DNA from: Hirundichthys speculiger | Lineage: Eukaryota; Chordata; Actinopteri; Beloniformes; Exocoetidae | Reading direction: 5' to 3' | NCBI GenBank assembly: GCA_018398805.1 | Contig: JAGFBZ010002395.1 | Coordinates: 124,001 to 188,000, forward strand | DNA length: 64,000 bases | Shown here: positions 48,861 through 61,400 of the stretch, in pieces | Layout of the letters: each line of letters opens with the position of its first letter | Position numbering within the stretch: position 1 is the first letter of the stretch | The notes under the pieces: model-generated | Told to the model about the DNA's origin: nothing | The model's input: only the letters and a program-made list of their open reading frames with translations | The model's database searches: none | Translations under genes and position numbers: made by a program

Positions 48861-50680
48861 AAAGCACTCACAGACAATAGATCGATCAGTAGAGTTAAAG
48901 TCACCTTAGGCACCATGTCCTGAATGTCTATCTTTGATTGCTACTATATGTTGAGAGAGCAAGAGAGTTTAGCTGAATCTGGTAAAAGAATACTTTGTCT
49001 TAGAATAGTTTGTCTTGAAAGCACGAACAAATTATCTACAACATTTTATTTGGAACACATGTACAAGTTAAATTTCACACAACAGTTTTTCCATGATGAA
49101 GCTCATAATCTTCAGACATCACAGAGAGCGTCTAAGTTCATGCACATGTTCATAACTTTGGTGTCGTTATACTGGAACTGCAAAATATTGTAACATCTTC
49201 TGAATATAATGGAGTCCAGGGCAGCAGTCTGTTAACCCCTTTGATGAAAACACCTGAAACTCTGGCATAAAAAAGGAAATTATCATCTAAATAATAAATC
49301 ACTATCCAAGATAAATCATTATCAACTGACAACCACAGACTGGAACTCTTTTAAAATGCATGTAGCGTGCTCTGAGAGAGAAAAGAGACTCCTCTGAGCA
49401 GATACTGTACTTGTTTTAAATCCACCAGGGAAAAGCACATGTTCTCCAGCTCTCCCAGTGTACATGAGACATAGCTGCCCGCACGCATTGACCACATCAG
49501 CAAGCAACGTGTCAAAAGGTGTTGAGAAATTAGTCCGATAAAGTTGTAATGGTCTTAAGTGCGTATAAATCTCGCGGCTGAGCCTCTGGAGACAGCCGAG
49601 GAGGAAGGAGCTGAGGTGTGACGGCCACAAACTGTCTTTACGTGCTCCACGGCGACACGCGAAATAAAGACAGATGACAGGTAGAAGAAGGTGATTCACT
49701 CCTGCCTGTGATTTAATCCATCTCTTGTCACGATGATCCAAACACACTGAGCCAGGTTTGCAGACCACCTGCACAAATTATTATGTTATCAACACCAAAC
49801 GTCTCTGCAGGAAAAACTAGAAGAGCAGATTTATTTTAAAACCAGCAACTCTCCTAGCTCCTGTTACATTAAATGGGTGGCCTGGTTGGAACAATGGGGA
49901 GCAGGGAGGGAGACTGCAGAGTCGTAACATGAGACGCTGGTTTGATTTCAGTCTACAGATGGACGCAGTCTTCTTCTGGCTGGCAGGGAGGGCCGCAACC
50001 TTTAACCCCAGCTGGAAGCCTATTCTTGTGGAGGAGATCCTCCCTGCTGCTGCTGCTGCGGCAGTTTTGACAACATAAGGAAAAAGACTTTCATCAGGGT
50101 TAGAGAGCCATATGTCTTACAACACTCCCTCCCCCAAACGGGAAACTGCTCACAACTTCATCTGCTTTACGTCCCCGTGGAAATGTACATCATGTGTCAG
50201 ATGTGAATTAGATTTACGTAACAGAGGTCCAGTGGCCTCTAACCTCTGCTGCTTAATGTGTTTCACTGCAGGGCCTTGTATCCCTGAAAGCTGGAAGTGA
50301 AGTCCTGAACGGTAGGACTGGGAGGAGAAATCCCCTTAACCTAATTATCTCCACATCCAGTTTTAAGGTGCACTCACTTCCTCGTGGTTTAAGCTTTTAA
50401 ACCATAACTGTTGTCTGTACATCCATCCAGTGTAGAAAGTTACAGACGTAATGTTTCAAGCTCCGATAAACTTTTTTCAGACAAGTGAATCAATTTTACT
50501 TCAATTTATTAACATAAAAGTCTAATTTCAACAACCTAACAAAGACGGTGACATTAAAACATGTTCAACAATATGACTTGTAGAGGTGAACATGCAGCAG
50601 CATTAATATAAATACTGCAAAGAACAGATGATGCATAGGGATGTGATACATAATATAAAAAGTATAAGCTTAGCTTTCAA
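48861..50680. other. Intergenic sequence, nothing recognised
   Basis: No supported gene. The 150-codon minus-strand ORF at 49322-49774 has no motif, signal or family resemblance. Confidence 0.6.
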
Positions 50681-50791
50681 GTCTGCTGCTGACTCCTGTG
50701 AGGCCTCTGCTTCTGTCAGTAATACCTGATGGAAGCAGAGGCCTCACAGTCTGCTGCTGACTCCTCCTCTGCTTCCATCAGGTATTACTGA
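50681..50791. repeat. Compound direct and inverted repeat
   Basis: A 17-bp direct repeat (GTCTGCTGCTGACTCCT) occurs at 50681-50697 and 50749-50765. TGTGAGGCCTCTGCTTC (50697-50713) is inverted at 50732-50748. The 26 bases at 50716-50741 are inverted perfectly at 50766-50791. The right half of the structure is therefore a rearranged copy of the left half, in both orientations. Confidence 0.95.
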
Positions 50792-51909
50792 TGGAAGAAG
50801 TCTCCCAATAAAGAAGTCTCTCAGGTGACAGAGGCCACACATTTGTCTGCAGCAGTCCTTGAAAACATCTTTTTCCATCTTTATATCAAACCTTTTTCGC
50901 TTGATTGATTTATGTACATAGGTAGATTTATGTATGTTTGTAGATGATTTATGGATAAATATATTCAGATTTATGAGACTTCAAGGATAAGGCCCTTCAT
51001 GTTTTAGAGTCCTTGTTGATTCCATCTATATTTTTTCATTATTCTACACAAAAAATTTGTCTTTAATAAAGAACACGTTTGTCTTGTAACACTGTGTCTC
51101 AAGTCAAACACGGTAATGGCAGCATCATTCTGTGACACTCTGTCAGAAAAAGGTATTGGGACACCACTTAGGATAGAGGGATAAATTGATGCAAAAAAAA
51201 AAACAACTCCCAAAAACAAGTCCAGTTCAATTACAGTCAGGTTGAACATGAACAGAATGGGAGAAAGGTCCAACAAACATCTAGAATATTTCCCAACAAG
51301 ACTTGAGGCTCTTCTTGTTGCCAAAAGCAATTTAAAAGAGGAATTATATATTTAATTTTCTTATTCATTTTTAAAATCAAATAAAAAGAAAACTCAAAAC
51401 AACTTTTTTTTTTTTGTCATTGTGGACTAAAATAGCTACACTGATGAGAAGTAAATATCTCTTAAAATTTGACCTGAAACTGCCTGACTCCTGAGGTAGC
51501 TTTTGTGCAAACATTAATGATAAATAAAGGCTACCCAGCTAACGTGGAATATTATGGGTGTACATTCTGTGCCTTCCTGTGCTATGGCTTCCTTCAGTTA
51601 ATTCCAGACAAAGCAGACTGGCTCACCACTTCGTGTCACCGTTAGGGTTTATTTTTTACTTATATAATGTTATTGCTGGATATTTCCAGCCTTTGAGTGG
51701 AAATGACTGTGTTTTTTACTTATCTAAAGGGTTGTCTGGGTGAATTCTTACCTTGGATATCATTGTAAGCTTAAAAAAAAAAAAAACAGGTGTAAGAGGT
51801 GTTGATGTATTTCTATACAAAATAAACAGGGTGTAACCAGTCTTGTTAAGTTTACGGGGACTTCAACTAACTATGAGGTGAGGATCTCCTCCCTTGGTCT
51901 GATTCCCTT

Positions 51910-51940
51910 AGCTAATCATGACTATGTGTCATGATTAGCT
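51910..51940. repeat. Perfect 12-bp hairpin
   Basis: AGCTAATCATGA (51910-51921) and TCATGATTAGCT (51929-51940) are exact inverted copies around a 7-base loop. Confidence 0.9.
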
Positions 51941-52474
51941 GAAAATGTAAGACTTACTTTAGCTTGGTTTGGAGCTCTGTGCTCTGTTCAGCAACAGGAG
52001 CTGTGAGCATTCATGAGACACCACGTCCCTCATGGAAAGCTCACAGAAACCTCACCAGTCAGAAGACAGAGAGACAGCATCGTCTTGCTGAAGGAGGAAG
52101 CATTACTCATGATATTTTTTCTTCATCACTGTAACATAATTACAAACTGTTTGGAGATTTAATGAGTCTGAAGCTAATGTAGAAGTACCCCAGATGAAAA
52201 ATGGCTGGAAAGTTCACTTTAATTAGTGATCTGTAAACATCAATTGCAAAGAAGTTATTTGCATTAACAAAAACACCAGATATTTGCCACTGAAGTGTTT
52301 TTTAAAATGCTAAAATTCATCAGTTTAGCTGATGAAAGTAGATCTTTTAATTAGGATTCGGACTGAGATTAAAGCAGACTTAGATCTTCCTCTTTTTTTT
52401 CAACAAGATTATGAATTAACAGCTTTTTATCCAAAAGAATCTGAAATTTCCAGATTTCCTGTTAGTTAACTTCT

Positions 52475-52560
52475 AAAATCAAATCAAATCAAATTAAGTT
52501 TATTTATAAAGCCCTTTTCATACCAAGGTAACACAAGAAAACTCCCCGCTTTACTCAGAC
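52475..52560 (-). mobile_element. SINE/LINE tail with pentanucleotide repeat, minus orientation
   Basis: An (AATCA)n tract is followed by AGTTTATTTATAAAGCCCTT and then TTCATACCAAGGTAACAC. In reverse this is the 'aagcgctttataaataaa' type of 3' end with an ATTTG tail, seen in many fish retroposons. The rest of the element is not recognisable. Confidence 0.5.
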
Positions 52561-54612
52561 TGTTCTTGCCTCTTCCCTGAAGTGTACTCGGTAGTTTTCC
52601 TGTGCAAGTTGTACATGGACATAAAACTGCCAGATCACCTCTCCTCACGAAGCACCACTTCACATGCACTCAGGCCAAAAGCAGCGGCACTTGCTGAATA
52701 ACATCATCCCCGCTGAAAAGCCCACATCTTCATACTTGCAGCTATCAGCGTGTTTTGTTCTGAGCGTGCCTTTTTTTTTTCACTCTGCAGAGTTGTCGTC
52801 ACCCTCCGGTGTTGAATAATTGACGTGGACACATTTTGGCATGTAGAAAGGCAGTAGCATTTTCCCCTCTGATACATTTAACTTGAGCGTTAAAGCATCA
52901 GTGAGAGTCCTTGCCTCTCATGTATAAAACATACGCAGCAGTTGAGAACCAGCTGAGTCCTTCTGCACAGAAGTCTCAAAACTTCAAAGTCAGGCGTAGC
53001 ACTTAAGTTGCGTCATCCCTCGTATTTGTACCAGACGGCAGAGCATCCTGAGGCTGATTTGAAACATTGAGCTTTATGAGCAGCCTCAGCAGTTCTTCCA
53101 ACTGATTAACACACAAGATCAGCACTTTTGCACCACACACCAGCTTTTGGCACACTTTCTCTCCCTAGCTGTTGTCACAGAAACTTTGCAAGGCAGAGTT
53201 TATGGCGGTGGAGGTGCCGCTGGTGGTCCTGGTACGCCTGCAGCTCTTCCTGATGGCCCAAAAACCATGGGGCCTCAGTGACAAGCATATGATCAACAAG
53301 AGAAGTAAAGGAGCCTCAACTGGGAGAGCTCTGTCAGCACGGAGGTAATATGTCAGTGTCAACAGAAGGGGACAGCCACTGAGACGGTGGGGGAGCCTGA
53401 GAGCAAGACAAGCCCTCAGAACAAAAGTGTGTATCTTATTACTCATTCTAGGCCAGTGATAGTGAAGCATTGTTGTCAGTTTCTATCGTGACCCACATAT
53501 AAATTATATTTTAATGGAAAGCAGGATTGAAATGGTAAAAGAAAAAAAAAATATCTTCTCAGTAAAGAAAGAGAGTCAAGGCATCTTAAAATAGTCTGTT
53601 TAGACCAGTTTAATGAATTTATAACATCTCCTGAACACTTTATTGCAGAAATGAACCAGAATGTTTGCAAACAGCTGAGAATCGTGGCTGTCAGCACTGA
53701 AACTGTCGAGGTAAAACTCTGTGTTCACTGTTTACTAATGACTCCCTTTGTTTTGGGACGTGTGTTTGTGTGTGCGCACTAGTGAGTCCACAGTCCATAA
53801 ATGTGTCACAGTGCCCTAAACAGATAAGAAGAACGTTGAAAGAATTAGTGCACCCAGAGCACTGGGGGGGGTCCTTTGGCCTACACAGGAAGTGTAAACT
53901 GAGCTGCTGCACAAACAGGAAATAAGTGATGGATGGCAGGCTTTGTTGCAAATGAGAGTAAAAGTTTGAGTGGGCCTCAGTTGCTCTGGCACATGGTCTC
54001 GTGGATGGTTGTCAGAAAGCTCTCAGATTTTTGGGAATGGGCGGACAGAGTACCTCCAGAGTAGCTCTGCACCCAGCACAGCTCCAAAAACCTGTGATTA
54101 TTTCACAATGACCAAGAATCACAAGAAGAGGCTGAAAACTCGCAGCACTACCTCAAGTGCTGATCGGTCGAATTTTCTGGGGGCTTGCTGATGAGCAGAG
54201 CTAAAGGCTCATGAATGCGTACAACCCCTGCTCTCAGTCTGACACACATTTTCTACTTTTTCCAACATCTACTCTAAAGAATCTCAACACTGAAAATCCC
54301 TCCATGCATGTTTGAGCCTTAATCCGATTCAGAATGAAAAGTGAAGAAGAAGAATCAGCAAGGAAACGGTTGAGGGAATTCAGACACACGCAGTATCCGG
54401 TTTTTTTTCATTTTTCATTCTGTTCCTGGATTGATGCCCTCGACATTTTATGTCTAACTTGTATTTTTATCTCTTTTTAAAATTTTTATGGCTAAAATAC
54501 TCCTATTAATAGCATTATTAATACATACTGCATGTAAAGATGCATACAAACCCACACGTTGTTGCTGGCCATGTCCCCATTGCAAAGGGGCAGATTAGCC
54601 TGAGAGGCCCCT

Positions 54613-54628
54613 ACGGCCCCGGGGCCGT
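54613..54628. repeat. 16-bp perfect GC palindrome
   Basis: ACGGCCCC joined to GGGGCCGT without a spacer, inside a short GC-rich patch of otherwise AT-rich DNA. Confidence 0.9.
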
Positions 54629-55424
54629 CACCCCCACAAAGGCCCTGGGACCACATCAAGGCTGTTAGACCTCTGTGGAGCCGTCCAACTTTATATATAA
54701 GAACATTGATACAAGGAAGACCTGTCAGAAAAAATAACCATGAGGTAAGTCCTAACTTAGTGAATAATATAAGCTCTGCAGTCTCCTGTGTGATACAAGC
54801 ACACATCCTTCGAAATGAATGTGCATTTGAAGAACAATGTGTAATTTCTTGGTATTGTATATAAATAGTGCACCATTTATGTAACCTTGAATTGCATTTA
54901 TAGCACAGTAATGACGCACAACCACCCCCCGCCAAAAAAAAAAAAAGTGTAATAATTACATGTGACATGGCTTGGCATGTAACTGATACACTCTTTTGTG
55001 AGAGCAGGCTGGTAAAAGATGGTGAAATACCTAACTTTCCTTAAATTAAAATATAACTCAATATATCACTAAATATTCCAGCAGTAATACTCAGCAGTCC
55101 TTGGTGGTCCCCCCCTGTCCTGTTTTTTGTCCTGATGCATCTGCTGCAGACGGTCATCTTCAGTCTGAAGCTGCATGCTGCATATTTGACTGAAAGTTTC
55201 TGGACACATTTGTCATTCAGGGCGAAAGTCAAATAGTCTGTGACTACTATCTAAAGCATTGTCACCCTGTCTCGCTCATCTCAGTTTCAGATTGTCCAGG
55301 ATCATTTCATAATTAACATGGTCCGTCTCCCTTCTTCTGCAGGTCCTGCTGTGATGTTGATGGTTCCTGCTGCAGCTGCTGCTCGGTTCCTTCTCTTTTA
55401 CCCCTGATGACGGACACTGAAGGA

Positions 55425-55802
55425 GTTCAGTGGTTAGCACTGACGCTTCACAGCAAGAAGGTTCAGCTGGACCTCAGTTCAGCTGGTCTTTCTGTGTGGA
55501 GTTTGCATGTTCTCCCTGTGTATGCGTGGGTTTGCGCCGGGTAAACCGGTTTCCTCCCATACCCCCAAAACATGCTGTTCAGGCTAATCTGTAACAAGAA
55601 AACCCACCTAGGTTTCATACACATTAACCACAGTGTGACTTGATTATAGGATAGTTGGAGGAATAAGAGGAAATAATTATAGAGACAAGTTCGGTCTATT
55701 AAATAATTCGATCTAATTAATGTGTTCGTAGCAGTGAGATAAAGCTTCTTGTGTTGTAAAAGCACCTTGACTGGTCCCTGGACTAGAAAGGTGCTATATA
55801 AG
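55425..55802 (+). mobile_element. V-SINE with alternative tail
   Basis: The head GTTCAGTGGTTAGCACTGAC..CTTCACAGCAAGAAGGTTC and the V domain (GTGTGGAGTTTGCATGTTCT, CCCTGTGTATGCGTGGGTTT, CGGTTTCCTCCCAT) are well preserved. The downstream part differs from the 28531 copy and ends AAAGGTGCTATATAAG, another common fish retroposon tail. No target duplication was found. Confidence 0.75.
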
Positions 55803-58089
55803 ACACATTGTGGTTGCTGTTGGATTAGAGCACAGTGATGAGATGTTATTTCTATCTCTCTCTATATATAAATCTAACCAGTGGGCCATCATCATGAAGC
55901 CATAGTTCAAATACAACAATTTATAGCCATTTCAGACCTTTTTATTCAGTTTTCTTACATCTGAAATCTCAGTTACTCACATTCATTACTTTTTGTGCGC
56001 GTGAATAAAATCTTGACATCATTTCCGCGCCAAGCAGCTTCCTTTCAGTGTCAAGACACTAATTGTGCTTCTAAAAGATATTATGTTTGGTTTAGAAAAT
56101 CCTTCTTCAAAGAGAGAGGATTTCTGAATTGAGGGATGATGCTGTCTTTTTATAGTCAGCAAATAAAAAGGCAGATTCATGTGAACAGCATCCAAACCTG
56201 CTGATGAGTCAAACAGAAAAGCTGCAGGTGGCTGAAGGCTCCTGATAACAGCTTTAATTCTCTTCAGTGTTGAACGCATGCTTTCTATTTGAGCACTTTC
56301 CTTTAACTGCTGACATCTATGGAATTAAGTACTAATATCTTGTGTTAATGTTGTGTGCATAATGTTTCTACAGTGTATATTGAATATCCAAGTGTGTGTC
56401 TCACACCTGTGACAGCTGTACATCTACATTTTCTCCACATCAGTGACGTCTTCCTTAAACTCTGTCAGGGAGTTCGTAGGTCAGATTTTCTTTCTTTCCT
56501 TTTTTTTTTGCTAGTCTGTCTCAGGTGTCACATTCCTCTGAAACAAATATAGTTGACACAAAAGCTTGAGTTATTTTCTAGCCACTTTTCAGGCACAGCT
56601 GCAGTGGTTCAGAAATAGCAGGGCAGTCCTCCGCTGACTCACCAACACTACAGTGAAAATCACTGACTCTATGGAGCCCAACTATTTTGACTGAACATAA
56701 CAAACGTCCCCACTGGCATTTACATTCCTCATGTACTTCAAGGAAAATGAAAATTTGAATGAGAGCAGATTTAATCCTTTATGCAACATGGATATTTATT
56801 TTATCCCTTCACAGACTTCTGTTTTTGTTGAAAAAATTTCCCCTAAAAAGTTCCAAGGTATGTGATCATTTCCAGAAGAAATTCATACCAGGAAGAGTGA
56901 GGTAACAGCAAAACAAGGAGGTACTTTTCTATGTGAGGTTTAAAAAAAAAAAAAATCTCTCTCACAAGTCAGGTGATGTTTTCTTTCTTCAAAAGCTTAT
57001 TTGTTTATATGAGTCTCATTGCAACGTTTTTAACATTATTTTCAGCGTTATTATTGTGTATGTTAACGCCTCACTATCTTAATATCAAAAAGGAAGATGT
57101 TAAATAGCTTTAATTGTCCATCCTGTTCTACTGTTAGCTAAGTGTGTGACTGTACATTTAAAAGTTTTTCAATGTTTTTCTGTCTATGGTTGGAAGTAAC
57201 AATTCCCTTTATGTCAAAGTTTTGGGTTGTAAAGTGACTTTCTTTGTGCACATTGAAGATTAGAAACAAAAATAACAGTGCAACTCTGAGCTTTGAGCTA
57301 ATGTTAGTACTGGTGGGTAAAGTGAGGCTTTGTGTTACACCAAAACCTTCAAATCCAATTGTGATGGAAATTGTTTCAAAACATTTGAAAAGCATTTCCA
57401 TTGAGACATCTACTGGTAATTTCCCAAAACATGACATTTTGTTGATGGGTTAGCTGAAAAATTGACTCAGAAAATATTATGTTGTTTATTTTAAGTCAAC
57501 AACATAAGGTGTCCTGTTTTTTTGGAGCTGTTATGGCTTCTGTTTTTATTTATTCTTTTTTTCCCAAATAACCCCAAAAGCTTTGGAAAAGGTTCCCTCC
57601 TTGCAAGGAACAGTCCTTGCAGGCATTTTTTTTTAGCTAACACGCACAGATGTGGATAAATCCCAGCTTGGTCTTCCCCAAACCCCTAAACCACTTCTAG
57701 AGCTAAAGCTCACTTTCTCCGACTCTAACAATAAAGCACCAGTGGCGGTTGAAGCCCATACGGTACCCTGGGCAACCCCACTCCCCACTGCAGGTTTGTA
57801 TCATTAATGATTCTACCTGAGTAGAAATTTTCCCTTAATATTTCCAGTTGTGATTGAATGTATCGACTGCACCCATTGAACACGAAATGTTATTGGAGTG
57901 AAAACAGCCAGGCTTGTTACGTTCAAGCTTCCTGTTTGAATTATGTTTTATATTTTATACTCAGCTGCTTTTTATTTTTATTTTATCTGTCTGCAGAATT
58001 TTAATGAAAAATCCACCTTCGGTATAGTGCCTATATTCCACCACTTTCGACTCCATGCCAGAATATAACAGTCATTAACTAGAAAAGCA
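55803..58089. other. Intergenic sequence, nothing recognised
   Basis: AT-rich, with short ORFs on both strands only. No gene or element can be supported. Confidence 0.6.
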
Positions 58090-58440
58090 CTCGAAGAGCG
58101 CAGAACCTCCGCCAAGCACAATTCCCATCCCATATAGCGATTTCCCATTGTCAATCCCTGAGTCAAATTTCATAAGGTTTTGGGCAATAATTATTGGAGA
58201 TATTGAGAAACAACATTTTTGGCCCCATTTACCACAATGTTATCGAAAATCTGAAAGTGATCCAGAATCCAGGATTTCTTCTGGATCACACCCAAAATGA
58301 AAATCAGTTCTTCCTTTTCACATTTCCGACAACTCCTGAAAGATTTCATCAAGATCCATCCATAATGTTTTGAGTTATCTTAAACACAGACAGACAGATA
58401 AACATCAGCAAAAACATAAACCTCCTTGGCGGAGGTAAAT
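58090..58440. repeat. Dispersed repeat with CCTCCGCCAAG inverted ends
   Basis: AACCTCCGCCAAG at 58104-58116 is matched by CTTGGCGGAGGT at 58425-58436 (12 bp exact inverted). Between them lie phrases such as TTTCATAAGG, CTGGATCACACCCAAAATG and AAGATCCATCCATAATG, characteristic of a repeat family seen widely in fish and invertebrates. It has no ORF. Its class (MITE or LINE-derived) is uncertain. Confidence 0.65.
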
Positions 58441-61400
58441 ATTTAAAATTACTGTATACATTCACTCTGCAATTTGTCCACCGTCAACTCTTTCTTTTGC
58501 TGTTGCAGCGGTGTTACTTTTCTGCAGGAAAGGAACAACCATGTAATTGAAATAAAAACTCGAAATTCACCAAAGAAAATAGGAGGATCTCTTCTATTTA
58601 ATGTTACCATCATAAGTCATGTTAACGGCGCTCCATTGATGATGTCTTTTTATAGTAGCGGTAACTCAGATTCGAATGGAACCAACCATAAATCCCAGAT
58701 TTGACAGGCAAAAACTGAGTTTCCTTTATTCGGGATTTGGGGAGTTAAATTTTTTAAAATCAGTTTGTTCAACCTCCTTTCTGAAACAAGCCCCTGGTGT
58801 CTGTGTCCCCTAATGTGGAAAAATACAGATTTGTGCCCCCATGTGGTCAAAAGTGGTGTTGCTACAAAGAGTTGTTTTAAAGCAAATGGGAGACTTTCAC
58901 AATGTGCAAGTAACAGAGAAGAGTAATCATCAGCTACTGTCATTTTGCTCAATCAGGTGCCATCGTGTTCAAGATGCTGTTTGCTACAATAACAATGCAG
59001 CAGAGAGACTCTGCCCGCTGTCCTATTACACTGAGCAGCAGAGAAACAACAGTAGGGATATCTGCTGTGTGTGGAGGCTGATCCATGGTCGGGCTGTCTC
59101 TGACACATAGCAGGATGTATGTGCAGTCTGTCTGTAATCAGCATCCCGGCTGCTGCAGATAAGGCACAGCGGCTTAGTCAGCCTGCTGCTGGATTTCTAC
59201 TGGGACGTCAGTTTTTACCTCTTGACCAACACTTTATCCCCCTAACTCCTTATCCGGGTATGAACCATGTTGGTGGCATCAAAACAACATTTTCAGAAGT
59301 TTAATTGGCCCATATATTATTTAATCTTCATATAGATTCCCATCAGTCCTCCTTTAAGAATTGGGGTAGCATTTAATTATAAGGAATGAACATCCCAGCT
59401 TAAACTCTAATATTACTGAGCCAATTTTGGAACCAGAGCTGTGAATTTTCAGCTGTGATGCACTTCACAAGGCTTGTGTTTCTAAAAGAAAAAAAAACTG
59501 TGTATGCTTAAAAAACTGTGAGACAGGAAAATACTTGTGGAAATGTAAACCAGATGTAGACAGAATAGTCGGTAACAGTTGTCCCTTTAAAAAGAAACCA
59601 TGTGGAGAGAAACAAAGCTGCATTCAAACAGTGGTGAGAAAGAAGTTCATGTCTTTATTTTTTTTTCTTTTAAATGAATGCTGGCTCTATAAATATTTTA
59701 CTCTTCTAAACAGTCGTCTTCCCAGATGTTTTTTTAATCTTAATTTACTAAAATAGTTTTCTCTGATTGCTGATGGAGCACCACTTTTAAGAAAATAAAG
59801 CCCCTCTCCTCCAGAATCATTTCAGCAACAGTGCTGCACAATAAATCAGAACCCATATCCCTTAGTCAGGGAAAATACTCTGCATGTGGAAGTTGTACTA
59901 CGTTGCATCAGCCAAGACTGGGAAAAAAAATGTTTTTAACATGCAAAGAGGGCTATGTGTAGCTGTGTGAGCCAGGGCAGCTCTTTAGCCAGAGCTTCAT
60001 CTTTACGAGCCCACAGACACAATCGTACTGGAACATGTGGTTTTGATCGACTCACACGCACGGTCGAGGCCAGTTAAGGCACCAGTACACAACCATTACT
60101 CAGTAAACTGCAGCAATGAGAACCACATGCCAGTTTCCCAAATGCTCTGATCGCTGTCCCTGTTTTCAGTCATGTCCTGTCCTGTGGGAGCCCCGTTCCC
60201 AAGCAAGTAAACAATGGCTCTGTATTCATTCAACTTTTTCAAGCTGTTGCGGGACCATGGAGCCCCTCCCAAACAAGCTTTTCTGATGCTGGATTAAAAT
60301 GACTAATGTGTTAAGTGGTTGATTTTGTTTTGTGCAGAAAGGTGGATGAGAAACACACACACTCATTCAGTTTTTATTTCATTTAAAAAGTTGTTAGATT
60401 TGAATGTAAGAAGACATTCTGTAAAAACATTCAGACCTTGTCTCATGTGAAAACCATCACGTGCTGCTGTTTAAAGAGAAACCTTATCTCTGCAGCAGCT
60501 GTTATTATTGTGTGGGTTCTGAGATTTGATCTGATGGTAGATTTAAAAGAAGGTGGGACAAATGTTGAAAAATGAACATGAAAGATTGTTTAGGCTGAGA
60601 ACTGAAATGTGAGGAAAGGTGCATTTAAACCTTATCATGTGCGTTAATAACTTCTGGAGGTCTCAACTGATAGGCCGGTTTGAAAAGGGAAGGCGGTCCC
60701 AATGCTACTGGCAGAGAGAAGGGGGAGGACAGCATAGCAGAAAACTGTAAAGTTGGATGTAATTAAAACAAAATCCTCACTTTATTTTGCCCTTGTGGAA
60801 GCTGCTGTTCCTTTTTAGAGATTCAAAAAATTTGAGTGAAGTTTTTTTTTTTTTTTCCCAGCACAATCACAACAGTGTGATGCCTTCTCTTTCCCATGCT
60901 TACATCTATGAAGACATGTTTAGTCTTTGGACAGGAGTTTTTACTTCTATAACACAAGATCAGAAATTCTTCGCCACTGGACTTCTTCTCTTTCTGTTTT
61001 TTTCCATATGTGGACCACAAAGTTATAAACACCAGTAAAATGAGCAAATCACATTGACATGGTGAGTGTGTCCTGCTGTCTGTTGATGTGAACATGCTAG
61101 TTGGAGAGAGAGAAAGTCAATATGGCTGTGATTAGTAGTATAAGCAGTTCACTATCAGCAAAAAAGAAAAAAAAATCAATCCAGTGACTTACAGTGGACC
61201 CGCTAGCTTTGGTTACTTGAATAGGTGTCCAACACTCAAACTTCCATCCTGCAATGTTGGCTTTTCACAGTTAATCCACGTGATGTGTAAATTAGGGCCA
61301 GATGCAGTTTAACTCTGAATTTCAACAGTTTTAAAACACAGCAGGTCTGCTGGATGCTACTGGATCATACACAATAGATGCATATATAATATCTAGTCTT

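Larger units (their letters stand above)
50792..55424. other. Intergenic sequence
   Basis: No exon recognised. It contains a 12-bp hairpin (51910-51940), a reversed repeat tail (52475-52560), a 16-bp palindrome (54613-54628) and homopolymer runs near 51399 and 51773. The 158-codon minus ORF at 54492-54968 is not convincing. Confidence 0.6.

Noticed and set aside
49322..49774. 150-codon minus-strand ORF
   Set aside because: No recognisable domain, and nothing around it suggests a gene.
54492..54968. 158-codon minus-strand ORF with hydrophobic segments
   Set aside because: No family motif and no supporting splice or regulatory signal; length is possible by chance in this amount of sequence.
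60085..60125. Weak resemblance to the mir-451 hairpin (ACCATTACTCAGTAAACTGC)
   Set aside because: mir-144/451 lies in the TRAF4-ERAL1 region of mammals, so I looked, but the seed and stem do not match and no mir-144 was seen.
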